64,000 bases of DNA from Limnohabitans sp. Rim11 (GCF_001269365.1 NZ_CXOM01000003.1:310001-374000), one strand, 5' to 3'; shown: positions 1 through 10,374, counted from the first letter of the stretch. The notes: a model not told the origin generated them from the letters alone. A program made the numbers and translations.

Positions 1-349
1 GCTTGGGGTACAAAGAAGGATTGACAGCCAAGGTGCCGATGTGTCCCATGAGAAGTGTGTACCCGTCAGCAGGCGCTTTAGCGACTTTGTCCGCGCCAAT
101 GCTACCGCCTGCACCCGCCACGTTCTCAACCACCACCGGTTGGCCCCATGCTTGTGAAAGTTCTTGGGCGATGGTTCTGCCCAAGATGTCGGCACTGCCG
201 CCTGGTGTAAAGGGAACGACCAGGCGGATGGCTTTGTTGGGATAAGTTGCGCTGGCAGTCTGCGCTAAAGAAACATTGGAAAAATTCAATGCGACCATCC
301 ATGTGCCAAGCAAGCGCCATGTGGAAAATGCAGTTTGTTTTTTTGACAT
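1..349 (-). CDS. TctC/Bug-type periplasmic solute-binding protein (N-terminal part, runs off the left edge)
   Basis: About 116 codons are visible from an ATG at 347-349 on the minus strand; the rest lies outside the window. The translation has an N-terminal signal peptide ending near SLAQ, then the typical Bug opening with YPNKAIRLVVPFTPGG around residues 40-55, followed by GRTIAQELSQAWGQPVVVEN and GYTLLMG. Family knowledge: these proteins capture carboxylates in the periplasm for tripartite tricarboxylate transporters, and Burkholderiales carry many orphan copies. It shares its orientation with the LysR gene upstream of it and lies beside the protocatechuate operon, so an aromatic or carboxylic acid ligand is plausible but not shown. 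No strong Shine-Dalgarno sequence is visible. Confidence 0.88.
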   Translation of the reverse strand, partial: MSKKQTAFSTWRLLGTWMVALNFSNVSLAQTASATYPNKAIRLVVPFTPGGSADILGRTIAQELSQAWGQPVVVENVAGAGGSIGADKVAKAPADGYTLLMGHIGTLAVNPSLYPK

Positions 350-404
350 GAAAGTAAATGTGAATTTAACGTGAATGTGAAAAAGATGGATTGGCTATCA
401 ATTT

Positions 405-1316
405 TCAAACAGATTCCAAAAGTTTCTGAGCTGTTTCTCTAATCAGGCTCAGTGTGGCCTGTTGAGTCAGCGTTGTTGGTCGCAATGAGCTGACAACACT
501 GCATAGTTGAATGCTTAATTGTGGTTCAGAAATAGCCCGCTTAGAAAAGGCCGAAGGATTGATGGAGCGGGTGACGGCATTGCGCGACAAGATGGCTGAG
601 CCTGCGCCATCGGCCACCAACTCCAGAATTGATGTGACACCATCAATTTCGAGTGCAATGTTGGGTCGGCATCCAATGCCCGCCATTTCAGATTCCACAT
701 GCATGCGAATGGCGTTGGGTCGACTTGGAATGACCAGTGGCAGCTTGGCTACTTCCTTCAGCCGAATAGGAGGCGGGGGCGGGTCCTCTTGCAGGGCAGA
801 CTGCCTAGCCTGTACTAGCCAAAGCTCTTCTTGTACCAGATGAGAGATTTCTAGACCCGCTGTTGCCTTGGCGTTGTAGAGCAAAGCAATGTCAAGTCGG
901 CCATTGAGCAAACTCTCTTGCATGGCCGCTGTGAGTCCCTCGCTGATGGACAAATGTGCATCGGGCATTTTTTCTCTGAATGCGCGCGTGAGGGGCACTG
1001 TTAAAACCCGTGCAACACTTGGCGGCATGCCAAGGGCTACCTTGCCGCCTAATTTATTTCTCGCCTGCTCAAGTTCTTCTTGCGCTCTTTCAACTTGATG
1101 AAGAATGCCTCGGCCATGCTGTAAGAGCAATTGACCTGCCTCAGTGGGACTGGCGCCACGGCCATTGCGTTTGAGTAAATTTTGGCGCAGCTCCACTTCT
1201 AAGAGTCGAATTTGGCGGCTAAGGGCAGGCTGGGCCACATTGAGTGCAGTGGCTGCGCGCGTAAAACTGCCCATTTCGGCCACCCGAACAAAGTACGCCA
1301 GTTGTTTGAGGTCCAT
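405..1316 (-). CDS. LysR-family transcriptional regulator
   Basis: 303 residues, the usual LysR length. The N-terminus (about residues 1-60) is a classic winged helix-turn-helix: MDLKQLAYFVRVAEMGSFTR, then ALNVAQPALSRQIRLLE. The rest fits the periplasmic-binding-protein-like effector domain. It is divergent from the ligUJKIABC operon with a 144-bp gap, which is the usual arrangement of a LysR activator and its target. In Comamonas the related pmd operon is controlled by a LysR protein, PmdR, so the same role is inferred here. It could equally control the neighbouring Bug gene. The effector domain contains a short run of five prolines around residue 180. Confidence 0.92.
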   Translation of the reverse strand: MDLKQLAYFVRVAEMGSFTRAATALNVAQPALSRQIRLLEVELRQNLLKRNGRGASPTEAGQLLLQHGRGILHQVERAQEELEQARNKLGGKVALGMPPSVARVLTVPLTRAFREKMPDAHLSISEGLTAAMQESLLNGRLDIALLYNAKATAGLEISHLVQEELWLVQARQSALQEDPPPPPIRLKEVAKLPLVIPSRPNAIRMHVESEMAGIGCRPNIALEIDGVTSILELVADGAGSAILSRNAVTRSINPSAFSKRAISEPQLSIQLCSVVSSLRPTTLTQQATLSLIRETAQKLLESV

Positions 1317-1460
1317 TTATTTATTTTTCCATAACGGAGATTCTGATATTCTATTTTGTTCTAACAGGTAGTGTCTACTGGCGCTTGGTAGCCAGTGCCA
1401 TTCCATTGAAAATAGGGCTTGGCTTTAACGTCAAGATAAACCCTTTAAGCACTGGTTCCC
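1317..1460. promoter_or_regulatory. Divergent lysR / ligU intergenic control region
   Basis: This 144-bp gap separates the divergent lysR and ligU starts and must hold both promoters. It contains an imperfect dyad around 1368-1385 (GTAG-TGT-CTAC core) that is compatible with a LysR box, and an A/T-rich stretch close to the lysR start. No convincing -35/-10 pair could be assigned by eye. Confidence 0.45.
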
Positions 1461-2600
1461 ATGAAGAAAAGCGCACAAACCGCCATTCCTTGTTTATTGA
1501 TGAGGGGAGGCACTTCCAAAGGTCCCTTTTTCAATGAAGCAGACTTGCCTCCAGACATTGCCACGCGCGACCGTGTTTTGTTGGCGGCCATGGGATCGCC
1601 GGACAAGCGACAAATTGATGGCTTAGGCGGGGCGCATCCCTTGACCAGCAAAGTGGGCATTGTTCGAAAGAGTTCTGTGCCTGGTGTTGACTTGGACTTC
1701 TTATTTGCCCAATTGCAACCCGACAAAGACACGGTCGATACCACCCCCAATTGCGGCAACATGTTGGCAGCGGTTGTGCCTTTTGCCCTAGAGACTGGCA
1801 TGGTCAACCCCCAAGGCGATCAAAGTACTTTTCGTGTGCTGACCTTGAACACAGACATGCAATGCGACATCAGCGTGGATACAAGCGACGGCATGGTCCA
1901 ATACGAGGGGACTGCGCGAATTGATGGTGCCCCAGGAACTTCTGCGCCGGTGGTCATTAATTTCTTAGACACAGCAGGGTCAGTTTGTGCGGGCTTGTTG
2001 CCCACAGGGCAGGTGAGAGACACTTTGACGGTGACAGGTTCGGGGTTTGAGCCTTTTTCTTTGGATGTGACATGCATCGACAACGGCATGCCCTTGGTGA
2101 TTTTCAAAGCCAGCGACATGGGCCGAACCGGTTATGAGTCCGTGGCCGAGATGAATGCAGACACCGCCCTCAAAGCCAAAATTGAAGCCTTGCGCTTGCA
2201 AGTGTCTCTTCTGATGGGCTTGGGCGATGTCAGCCAAAAAAATTATCCGAAGATGACCTTGATTGCACCCCCTCAAAATGGTGGTGCCATCACTACTCGA
2301 AGTTTCATTCCCCATGTCTGCCACGATGCCATTGGTGTGCTGGCTGCAGTCACTGTCGGTACGGCTTGTGTGTTGGAAGGCTCTGTGTGTGAAGGCGTGG
2401 CTGTGATGCCAACTGGCCTGACCAAAAATGTGTCGGTAGAGCATCCCACGGGCGAGTTCAGTGTGGCCTTGCAAACCGAACCGGCAAGCCATTTGCCTGG
2501 CGGTCAACTTGTGAAGCAGGCGGCGTTGCTGCGGACCGCTCGATTGCTGATGAGGGGCGAGGCCATGGTGCCTTCTTCTACATGGCAAGGCAAAGCCTAA
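1461..2600 (+). CDS. ligU: 4-oxalomesaconate tautomerase (PrpF/LigU/GalD family)
   Basis: 379 residues of the PrpF-like isomerase family. Recognisable segments are IPCLLMRGGTSKGPFF near the N-terminus, GGAHPLTSKVGIV around residue 60 and the TPNCGNMLAAV motif near residue 97, all typical of the diaminopimelate-epimerase-like fold. Family knowledge: LigU/GalD/PmdU interconverts keto and enol forms of 4-oxalomesaconate in protocatechuate 4,5-cleavage and gallate degradation. It is the first gene of a seven-gene operon whose order U-J-K-I-A-B-C matches the Comamonas pmdU-E-F-D-A-B-C set. The ATG at 1461 has no strong Shine-Dalgarno sequence. 2-methylaconitate isomerase (PrpF) is the alternative, but the context argues for LigU. 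Confidence 0.9.
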   Translation: MKKSAQTAIPCLLMRGGTSKGPFFNEADLPPDIATRDRVLLAAMGSPDKRQIDGLGGAHPLTSKVGIVRKSSVPGVDLDFLFAQLQPDKDTVDTTPNCGNMLAAVVPFALETGMVNPQGDQSTFRVLTLNTDMQCDISVDTSDGMVQYEGTARIDGAPGTSAPVVINFLDTAGSVCAGLLPTGQVRDTLTVTGSGFEPFSLDVTCIDNGMPLVIFKASDMGRTGYESVAEMNADTALKAKIEALRLQVSLLMGLGDVSQKNYPKMTLIAPPQNGGAITTRSFIPHVCHDAIGVLAAVTVGTACVLEGSVCEGVAVMPTGLTKNVSVEHPTGEFSVALQTEPASHLPGGQLVKQAALLRTARLLMRGEAMVPSSTWQGKA

Positions 2601-2639
2601 AGTCACTTCAGTTATTTATTTTTATTCATTGGAAACATC

Positions 2640-3686
2640 ATGAGTCAACAAAAACCATTGATCATCGACTGTCATGGCCACTACACCACTGCGCCTAAAG
2701 CGTTGGAAAACTGGCGCAATGCGCAAATTGCCAACCTGAACACGCCTGAGCTGGGCCCTAAAGTTGCCGATCTCAAAATCAGCGATGACGAATTGCGCGA
2801 GTCGATTGAAACCAACCAACTGCGTTTGATGAAAGAGCGCGGCTCCGACCTGACCTTGTTCAGCCCCCGCGCCAGTTTCATGGCTCACCACATTGGCGAC
2901 TCCAATGTGTCTGCCACATGGGCTGCCATTTGCAACGAGTTGTGCTACCGCGTGAGCCAATTGTTTCCTGACAACTTTGTGCCTGTGGCCATGTTGCCGC
3001 AGTCGCCTGGTGTTGATCCTGCCACTTGCATTCCAGAATTAGAAAAGTGCATCAATGAATACGGCAATGTCGGTATCAACTTGAACCCCGATCCATCGGG
3101 CGGACACTGGACATCCCCTCCCTTGAGCGACAAGCACTGGTATCCCATTTACGAAAAAATGGTGGAGTACAACATTCCCGCCATGATTCACGTGAGTACC
3201 AGCTGCAACAGCTGCTTCCACACCACTGGCGCACACTACCTGAATGCAGACACCACAGCATTCATGCAGTGCTTGACCTCTGATTTGTTCAAAGATTTTC
3301 CAACTTTGAAGTTCTTGATTCCTCATGGCGGCGGTGCCGTGCCATACCACTGGGGTCGTTTTCGCGGCTTGGCACAAGAATTGAAAAAGCCCTTGCTGCA
3401 AGAACACTTGCTCAACAACATTTTCTTTGACACATGTGTGTATCACCAACCCGGTATTGATTTGTTGACCAAGGTGATTCCCGTTGACAACATTTTGTTT
3501 GCCTCAGAAATGATTGGCGCAGTGCGCGGCATTGATCCTGAGACAGGACACTATTTTGACGATACCAAGCGTTACATCCAATCGTCCAATATTTTGAACG
3601 ACGAGCAGCGCTACAAAATTTACGAAGGCAACACACGCCATGTGTTCCCACGCTTGGATGCACACTTGAAGGCCAAAGGCCTGTAA
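2640..3686 (+). CDS. ligJ: 4-oxalomesaconate hydratase (LigJ/PmdE, amidohydrolase superfamily)
   Basis: 348 residues. The N-terminal metal-binding signature [14 protein letters not shown] is at residues 9-22, and the protein continues with amidohydrolase-2 blocks such as [13 protein letters not shown] and [17 protein letters not shown] (about residue 225-245). This matches the LigJ class, a zinc-dependent hydratase that turns the enol of 4-oxalomesaconate into 4-carboxy-4-hydroxy-2-oxoadipate. It lies 39 bp after ligU and is followed by the aldolase, so substrate and product enzymes are adjacent. The DUF/amidohydrolase label alone would not fix the function; the pathway context does. Confidence 0.92.
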   Translation: MSQQKPLIIDCHGHYTTAPKALENWRNAQIANLNTPELGPKVADLKISDDELRESIETNQLRLMKERGSDLTLFSPRASFMAHHIGDSNVSATWAAICNELCYRVSQLFPDNFVPVAMLPQSPGVDPATCIPELEKCINEYGNVGINLNPDPSGGHWTSPPLSDKHWYPIYEKMVEYNIPAMIHVSTSCNSCFHTTGAHYLNADTTAFMQCLTSDLFKDFPTLKFLIPHGGGAVPYHWGRFRGLAQELKKPLLQEHLLNNIFFDTCVYHQPGIDLLTKVIPVDNILFASEMIGAVRGIDPETGHYFDDTKRYIQSSNILNDEQRYKIYEGNTRHVFPRLDAHLKAKGL

Positions 3687-3726
3687 GTCCTCTTTGCCCA
3701 ACATCACTACATCTACTGGAATTGTT

Positions 3727-4410
3727 ATGACAGAACTCGGAATTGTGAAACGCAACATCACACGCGCAGACAAAGCAGCCGTTGAAAAATTAGGCCGATT
3801 TGGTGTGGCCACTGTGCATGAAGCCATGGGCCGTGTGGGCCTCATGCAAAAATACATGCGTCCCATTTACAGCGGCGCGCCCGTCTCTGGTACAGCGGTC
3901 ACGGTGCTACTGCACCCCGGCGACAACTGGATGATGCACGTCGTGGCCGAGCAAATACAACCAGGCGACATCGTGGTGGCAGCCCTCAGTGCCGACAACT
4001 GCGATGGTTTCTTTGGCGATTTGTTGGCCACTTCATTTATGGCGCGAGGTGCCAAGGCCTTGATCATCGACGCCGGTGTGCGCGATGTCCGCGAACTCAC
4101 GGCCATGGGTTTCCCGGTTTGGAGTAAGGGCATCAGTGCCAAGGGCACCATCAAATCGACATTGGGTTCAGTCAACATTCCAGTGGTGTGCGCTGGCGTC
4201 AATGTGAACCCAGGCGATGCCATTGTTGCCGATGATGACGGAGTAGTGGTGGTGCCTGCTGCATGGGCTCAAAAAGTAGCCGATGCCGCAGAATCCCGCG
4301 AAGCCAACGAAGGCGAGAAGCGCGCCAAATTGGCTTCGGGTGTTTTGGGTTTGGACATGTACAACATGCGTGAACCCTTGGCCAAAGCGGGTTTGAAGTA
4401 CATCGATTAA
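3727..4410 (+). CDS. ligK: 4-carboxy-4-hydroxy-2-oxoadipate aldolase / oxaloacetate decarboxylase (LigK/PmdF)
   Basis: 227 residues from the ATG at 3727. The beginning [20 protein letters not shown] and the following [14 protein letters not shown] match the RraA-like class II aldolases of the ProA/LigK group. The later segment [21 protein letters not shown] contains the conserved D-x(3)-R-D metal and substrate motif. The enzyme cleaves CHA to pyruvate and oxaloacetate, the last pathway step. An in-frame TTG at 3694 would add 11 residues, but homologues begin close to the ATG and a GGA lies about 9 bp before it, so the ATG is preferred. Confidence 0.91.
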   Translation: MTELGIVKRNITRADKAAVEKLGRFGVATVHEAMGRVGLMQKYMRPIYSGAPVSGTAVTVLLHPGDNWMMHVVAEQIQPGDIVVAALSADNCDGFFGDLLATSFMARGAKALIIDAGVRDVRELTAMGFPVWSKGISAKGTIKSTLGSVNIPVVCAGVNVNPGDAIVADDDGVVVVPAAWAQKVADAAESREANEGEKRAKLASGVLGLDMYNMREPLAKAGLKYID

Positions 4411-4432
4411 GTCAACCAATAGAAATGGATTC

Positions 4433-5352
4433 ATGATGGAGTTTCAAAAAACACCCGGCTGGCTAGATTGGTATTCAGGCCCTAGCAAACCCAAATTCAA
4501 ATTGCCTGCTGGCGCCGTAGACGCTCATTGCCACGTCTTTGGTCCCGGTGCAGAATTTCCTTATGCGCCCGAGCGCAAGTACACGCCTTGCGACGCTTCC
4601 AAAGCGCAACTCTATGCCTTGCGTGACCACCTGGGTTTTTCTCGCAATGTGGTGGTGGGTGCAACATGCCACGGCACAGACAATCGCGCCACCGTCGATG
4701 CTTTGCTTCATTCCAATGGCAAAGCTCGAGGTGTCGCTTCTGTGAAGCGCACCGTGACAGACGAAGAGTTACAAGCCATGCACGATGCTGGCATACGCGG
4801 CGTCCGTTTTAATTTTGTCAAACGCTTGGTTGATTTCACGCCTAAAGAAGAGCTAATGGAAATTGCCACTCGCATTGCCAAGTTGGGTTGGCACGTGGTC
4901 ATTTACTTTGAAGCGGTTGATTTGCCAGAGTTGTGGGACTTCTTTACAGGCTTGCCCACCATTGTTGTGGTTGATCACATGGGGACACCCGATGTCAAGC
5001 TGCCTGTGGACGGACCCCAGTTCCAGTTGTTCTTGAAATTCATGCGTGAGCATCCCAATGTTTGGAGTAAGGTCACATGCCCTGAACGGTTGTCTGCAAC
5101 GGGTGCGCCTGCGTTGAACGGCGAACAAAACGCCTATCAAGACGTGGTGCCCTTTGCCAAAGCCATTGTGGAAGAGTTTCCCGATCGCGTGTTGTGGGGT
5201 ACGGATTGGCCGCACCCTAACTTGAAGAAGCATATGCCCGACGATGGCTTGTTGGTGGACTTCATTCCCCACATTGCCAGCACACCTGAACAACAACAAA
5301 AATTGTTGGTCGACAATCCCATGCGTTTGTATTGGCCCGAGGAGAAAATTTA

Positions 5353-5353
<1 letters not shown>
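4433..5353 (+). CDS. ligI: 2-pyrone-4,6-dicarboxylate hydrolase (LigI/PmdD)
   Basis: 306 residues. The hallmark GAVDAHCHVFGPGAEFPYAP lies near residue 27-46 and the C-terminal metal/catalytic segment LWGTDWPHPN near residue 255; both are diagnostic for the LigI branch of the amidohydrolase superfamily. It hydrolyses 2-pyrone-4,6-dicarboxylate to 4-carboxy-2-hydroxymuconate/oxalomesaconate. ATG codons at 4433 and 4436 are both possible. Its TAA stop (5351-5353) overlaps the ligA start by one base, which indicates translational coupling. Confidence 0.94.
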
Positions 5354-6665
<1,312 letters not shown>

Positions 6666-6681
6666 ACTGAGGAAATCAATC

Positions 6682-7638
6682 ATGTCTCAAACCATCAAAG
6701 TGGCTTTGGCAGGCGCCGGTGCATTTGGCATCAAGCACCTAGACGGCATTCAAAATATCGATGGCGTCGAAGTTGTGTCGCTGATTGGTCGTGAATTCGA
6801 CAAGACCAAAGAAGTTGCAGACAAATATGGCATTGGCCATGTCACCACCCATTTGGCAGACAGCTTGGCATTACCAGACGTAGACGCTGTGATCTTGTGC
6901 ACACCCACTCAAATGCATGCCTCTCAATCCGTTGCTTGTTTAAAAGCCGGCAAGCACGTTCAGGTTGAAATTCCTTTGGCCGACAGCTGGACAGATGCAG
7001 AAGAAGTGGTGCAATTGGCCAAAGAAAAAGGCAAGGTTGCGATGTGTGGCCACACACGCCGTTTCAACCCAAGCCATCAATGGGTTAATCACAAAATCAA
7101 GGCGGGTGAGTTCAACATTCAGCAAATGGATGTTCAAACCTACTTTTTCCGTCGGACCAACATGAACGCGCTGGGCCAGGCGCGTAGCTGGACCGATCAC
7201 CTGCTGTGGCACCATGCCGCACATACAGTTGACTTGTTTGCCTACCAAGCAGGTAGCCCCATTGTGAAGGCCAATGCCGTTCAGGGTCCCATTCATCCCG
7301 CTCTTGGCATTGCAATGGACATGAGCATTCAATTGCAAGCAGCCAACGGCGCTATCTGCACATTGAGTTTGTCCTTCAACAACGATGGCCCTCTAGGCAC
7401 TTACTTTCGCTACATTGGCGATACAGGCACCTATTTGGCGCGATATGACGACTTATTCACGGGCAAAGAAGAACAAATTGATGTGTCCAAGGTGGCGGTG
7501 TCCATGAACGGCATTGAACTGCAAGACAGAGAGTTTTTTGCGGCCATCAAAGAAGGTCGTGAGCCAAACTCTAGCGTGGCACAAGTTCTGCCTTGCTACA
7601 AGGTGTTGCACGATTTGGAACAGCAGTTAAACGCCTGA
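6682..7638 (+). CDS. ligC: 4-carboxy-2-hydroxymuconate-6-semialdehyde dehydrogenase (LigC/PmdC)
   Basis: 318 residues of the Gfo/Idh/MocA fold. The Rossmann motif is VALAGAGAFGIKHL at residues 7-20, and CTPTQMHASQSVACLKAGKHV (about 75-95) is the usual second block. LigC oxidises the hemiacetal of the ring-cleavage product to 2-pyrone-4,6-dicarboxylate with NADP. It ends the operon; a GAGGAAA site lies just before its ATG, 16 bp after ligB. A stem-loop follows at 7662-7694. Position and length agree with PmdC. Confidence 0.93.
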   Translation: MSQTIKVALAGAGAFGIKHLDGIQNIDGVEVVSLIGREFDKTKEVADKYGIGHVTTHLADSLALPDVDAVILCTPTQMHASQSVACLKAGKHVQVEIPLADSWTDAEEVVQLAKEKGKVAMCGHTRRFNPSHQWVNHKIKAGEFNIQQMDVQTYFFRRTNMNALGQARSWTDHLLWHHAAHTVDLFAYQAGSPIVKANAVQGPIHPALGIAMDMSIQLQAANGAICTLSLSFNNDGPLGTYFRYIGDTGTYLARYDDLFTGKEEQIDVSKVAVSMNGIELQDREFFAAIKEGREPNSSVAQVLPCYKVLHDLEQQLNA

Positions 7639-7661
7639 TCACTTCATCTGTCATCTTCAAT

Positions 7662-7694
7662 GAGCTGATCATTGTTCCTTTCAATGATCGGCTC
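7662..7694 (+). terminator. Stem-loop after ligC, probable terminator
   Basis: Arms 7662-7674 (GAGCTGATCATTG) and 7682-7694 (CAATGATCGGCTC) pair over 13 bp with one G-U wobble around a 7-nt pyrimidine-rich loop. Only a weak T tail follows, so it may be leaky or act with Rho. It separates the lig operon from tetR. Confidence 0.6.
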
Positions 7695-7751
7695 TTGACG
7701 TTTGAGTCAGCTTCATTTGATAATTAACCAATTGGTACATTCATCAAATGA
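7695..7751 (+). promoter_or_regulatory. tetR promoter and overlapping palindromic operator
   Basis: A candidate promoter has -35 TTGACG at 7695-7700 and -10 GATAAT at 7719-7724 (spacer 18). The expected start point falls within a palindromic element at 7725-7741, TAACCAATTGGTACATT, whose core ACCAATTGGT (7727-7736) is self-complementary. The same element, 14 of 17 bases identical, occurs upstream of dctQ at 8484-8500. A second 9-bp inverted repeat (7713-7721 and 7743-7751) flanks it and covers the ATG at 7748. The leader would be only about 16 nt and shows no Shine-Dalgarno sequence. Confidence 0.65.
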
Positions 7752-8404
7752 TAAATTCAGATACAACACCAACGCGCAAAGCTTCCACTCGGACCAACGA
7801 TCCTGAAAGAACGATGGCTGAGATCTTGAGTGTGGCAACCAAAGAGTTTGCACACAAGGGGTTGGCTGGTGCTCGCATTGATGAAATCGCTGCGGCCACC
7901 CGAACCAGCAAACGCATGATTTACTACTATTTCGGTAGCAAAGAAGGCTTGTACGTTTCTGTTTTAGAGGCTGCCTACGGCCGCATGCGAAAAATAGAGG
8001 CCAATCTCCATTTGAAGGATCTGGCACCAGCGTTGGCGCTTAAGAACTTGGTTGAATTTACCTACGATCATCACCAAGGCAATGAGGACTTCATTCGTTT
8101 GGTCATGAACGAGAATGTGCAGCGGGGCGAGTACTTGGGGCAAAGCAAGGCAATCCAAAAACTCAACGGGTCTGCGCTTGAAACCATCGAAGATCTGTAC
8201 ATGCGAGGCGTGAAGCAGGGGGTCTTTAAAAAGGGCCTTAGTGCCCTTGAAATACATTCCGCCATTTCGGCCTTGACCTTCTTCAATGTTTCCAATCGGC
8301 ACACCTTTGCTCTCATTTTTGGGGGTAAGTCAGGCCTTGGCAAAGCCCAAACACTCAAAAAATCGCAAGTCGTTGACATGATTACCAGCTACGTGAGCGC
8401 ATGA
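7748..8404 (+). CDS. TetR-family transcriptional regulator
   Basis: 218 residues. The helix-turn-helix lies at about residues 25-70: AEILSVATKEFAHKGLAGAR, then TSKRMIYYYFGSKEGLY. The C-terminal part resembles RutR/AcrR-type ligand-binding domains. It sits between the lig operon and the TRAP/shikimate genes. Sequences matching one palindromic element occur at its own promoter and 33-49 bp upstream of dctQ, so it probably represses itself and the transporter operon until a pathway compound binds. The ligand is unknown; protocatechuate, quinate or shikimate are plausible from context only. Confidence 0.92.
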   Translation: MINSDTTPTRKASTRTNDPERTMAEILSVATKEFAHKGLAGARIDEIAAATRTSKRMIYYYFGSKEGLYVSVLEAAYGRMRKIEANLHLKDLAPALALKNLVEFTYDHHQGNEDFIRLVMNENVQRGEYLGQSKAIQKLNGSALETIEDLYMRGVKQGVFKKGLSALEIHSAISALTFFNVSNRHTFALIFGGKSGLGKAQTLKKSQVVDMITSYVSA

Positions 8405-8481
8405 TTTGCGATATGCCTATTTGTAATATCAGCTAGCCTCATATGGCTTTCTGAGTTTAGGGTAATTACTGACATTTAAAA

Positions 8482-8500
8482 ACTAACTAGTTAGTACATT
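8482..8500 (+). promoter_or_regulatory. Palindromic operator upstream of dctQ
   Basis: ACTAACTAGTTAGT at 8482-8495 is a perfect 14-bp palindrome. Together with the following ACATT it matches the element over the tetR start (consensus TAACYARTTRGTACATT). It lies 33-51 bp before the dctQ ATG, where a repressor would block initiation. CTGACA at 8469-8474 and TACATT at 8495-8500 are possible promoter hexamers with a long 20-bp spacer. Confidence 0.65.
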
Positions 8501-8532
8501 ATCTGTGAGCCGTCAACCCAAGGATATTTTCC

Positions 8533-9060
8533 ATGACCCGTTTCTTTGACATCACTTGCAAAGCCATTGAGTATTTGATTGCTGCCTGTATGGCGTGCAT
8601 GGTGGTGTTGGTCTTTGGTAACGTCACTTTGCGTTATGGCTTTAATTCAGGCATCACGCTATCCGAAGAATTGTCGCGTTGGTTATTTGTGTGGATGACC
8701 TTTTTGGGCGCCATCGTTGCCCTGCGATCGCACGAACACTTGGGCACTGACATGTTGGTGGGCCGCTTAGGTCCAACAGGCAAAAAGATTTGCATGGGCT
8801 TGTCCCAATTACTCATGCTCTTTGTCTGTTGGTTGTTGTTGAAAGGGGCATACCAGCAAGCCGTCATTAACTGGACCAGCACCAGCGCGGTGATGGAAGT
8901 GTCTTTAAGTTGGGTTTATTTCCCAGGCATTATTTTTGCAGTCCTCGGTGGCCTGCTTATTGCACTTGAGTTTTTCAAATTGATCACGGGTCAACTGCAA
9001 GACGAAAACTTGGTGATGTTCCAAGAGTCTGAAGAAGCCCCGCATGGCGATAAACACTAA
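8533..9060 (+). CDS. dctQ: TRAP transporter small permease (DctQ)
   Basis: 175 residues with four predicted membrane segments (around residues 15-35, 50-70, 90-110, 130-155). The conserved LRYGFNSGITLSEELSRWLF and FLGAIVALRSHEHLG mark the DctQ family. It is preceded by AAGGATATTTTCC and followed 21 bp later by dctM and then dctP. The set forms a Na+- or H+-driven importer for organic acids. Clustered with shikimate dehydrogenase-like and dehydroshikimate dehydratase-like genes, it probably brings in quinate, shikimate or a related acid. Confidence 0.93.
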   Translation: MTRFFDITCKAIEYLIAACMACMVVLVFGNVTLRYGFNSGITLSEELSRWLFVWMTFLGAIVALRSHEHLGTDMLVGRLGPTGKKICMGLSQLLMLFVCWLLLKGAYQQAVINWTSTSAVMEVSLSWVYFPGIIFAVLGGLLIALEFFKLITGQLQDENLVMFQESEEAPHGDKH

Positions 9061-9081
9061 AGTGAGCGAAGAGAGACTTCA

Positions 9082-10359
9082 ATGACCATTGCCGTATTTA
9101 TTTTTTCTTTGTTGGGCGCCATGGCCTTGGGCGTACCCATCGCATTTTCATTGTTGCTGTGTGGTGTGGCTTTGATGGTTCACCTCAACATGTTTGATGC
9201 TCAAATCCTGGCTCAAAATCTGATTGAAGGCTCGAACAGCTTTCCGCTGCTAGCCGTACCATTCTTCATGTTGGCGGGTGAAATCATGAATGCGGGCGGT
9301 TTGTCACGACGCATTGTTAATTTTGCCATGGCCTGCGTCGGCCATATCAAGGGAGGACTTGGATACGTCACCATCATGGCTGCGGTCATCATGGCCGCAT
9401 TGTCTGGCTCTGCTGTGGCAGATGCTGCAGCCTTAGCTTCTTTGTTGTTGCCCATGATGGTTGCTGCCGGACACGATCGTGCGCGCTCTGCGGGACTCAT
9501 TGCTTCTGCGGGCATCATCGCGCCTGTGATTCCACCCAGTATTGGGTTTGTAATTTTTGGCGTCGCTGGCAACGTCTCTATCTCCAAACTTTTTATGGCG
9601 GGAATTGTTCCTGGCATCATGCTCGGCGCCGCTTTGTGGGTCACCTGGTGGTGGTTGGCTCGAAGTGAACAAGTCAGCGTACCACCTCGTAAATCGATGG
9701 GTGAAATTGGTCAAGCCATGCGTGAAGCAACCTGGGCTTTGGTGTTGCCATTGATTGTTGTGTTTGGTCTTAAGTTTGGCGTCTTCACACCCACTGAGGC
9801 AGCGGTAGTCGCGGCAGTTTATGCCTTGGCCATTTCAACATTTGTCTACAAAGAACTCAATTTAAAAAGCTTGCTGCCCTTGTTTGTGACAGCTGCAAAG
9901 ACGAGTGCCATTGTGATGTTCTTGGTGGCAGCGGCGATGGTTTCTGCGTGGTTGATTACGGTGGCAAACCTGCCTGCTCAATTGATTGCCTTGTTGCAGC
10001 CTTTGTTAGACAGCCCCCGCCTTTTGATGTTGACAATCATGATCATCACCATGATTGTGGGCACTGCACTTGACATGACGCCCACCATTTTGTTGCTCAC
10101 ACCCGTGTTGATGCCTGTCGTCAAAGCTGCAGGCATTGACCCTGTTTATTTTGGTGTCTTGTTCATTATCAACAACGCCATTGGTTTAATCACCCCCCCA
10201 GTCGGCACCGTACTCAATGCGGTGGCTGGTGTGGGCAAGATCAGTATGGACGAGGTGACCAAAGGGGTCATGCCATTTATGGTCGCGCAGTTCATCATCA
10301 TGTTTGCCATGGTGGCATTTCCAGCGTTGGTCATGGTGCCGGCGCGTTGGTTCTATTGA
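9082..10359 (+). CDS. dctM: TRAP transporter large permease (DctM)
   Basis: 425 residues and about twelve hydrophobic segments. Family blocks include ALGVPIAFSLLLCGVALM at the N-terminus, SGSAVADAAALASLLLPMM (about 110-130), GIIAPVIPPSIGFVIFG and NAIGLITPPVGTVLNA near the C-terminus. This is the solute-translocating subunit of the TRAP system. It follows dctQ by 21 bp with a GAAGAGAG site. A stable intercistronic hairpin separates it from dctP. Confidence 0.95.
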   Translation: MTIAVFIFSLLGAMALGVPIAFSLLLCGVALMVHLNMFDAQILAQNLIEGSNSFPLLAVPFFMLAGEIMNAGGLSRRIVNFAMACVGHIKGGLGYVTIMAAVIMAALSGSAVADAAALASLLLPMMVAAGHDRARSAGLIASAGIIAPVIPPSIGFVIFGVAGNVSISKLFMAGIVPGIMLGAALWVTWWWLARSEQVSVPPRKSMGEIGQAMREATWALVLPLIVVFGLKFGVFTPTEAAVVAAVYALAISTFVYKELNLKSLLPLFVTAAKTSAIVMFLVAAAMVSAWLITVANLPAQLIALLQPLLDSPRLLMLTIMIITMIVGTALDMTPTILLLTPVLMPVVKAAGIDPVYFGVLFIINNAIGLITPPVGTVLNAVAGVGKISMDEVTKGVMPFMVAQFIIMFAMVAFPALVMVPARWFY

Positions 10360-10374
10360 TTCAATTTTTCCTTT

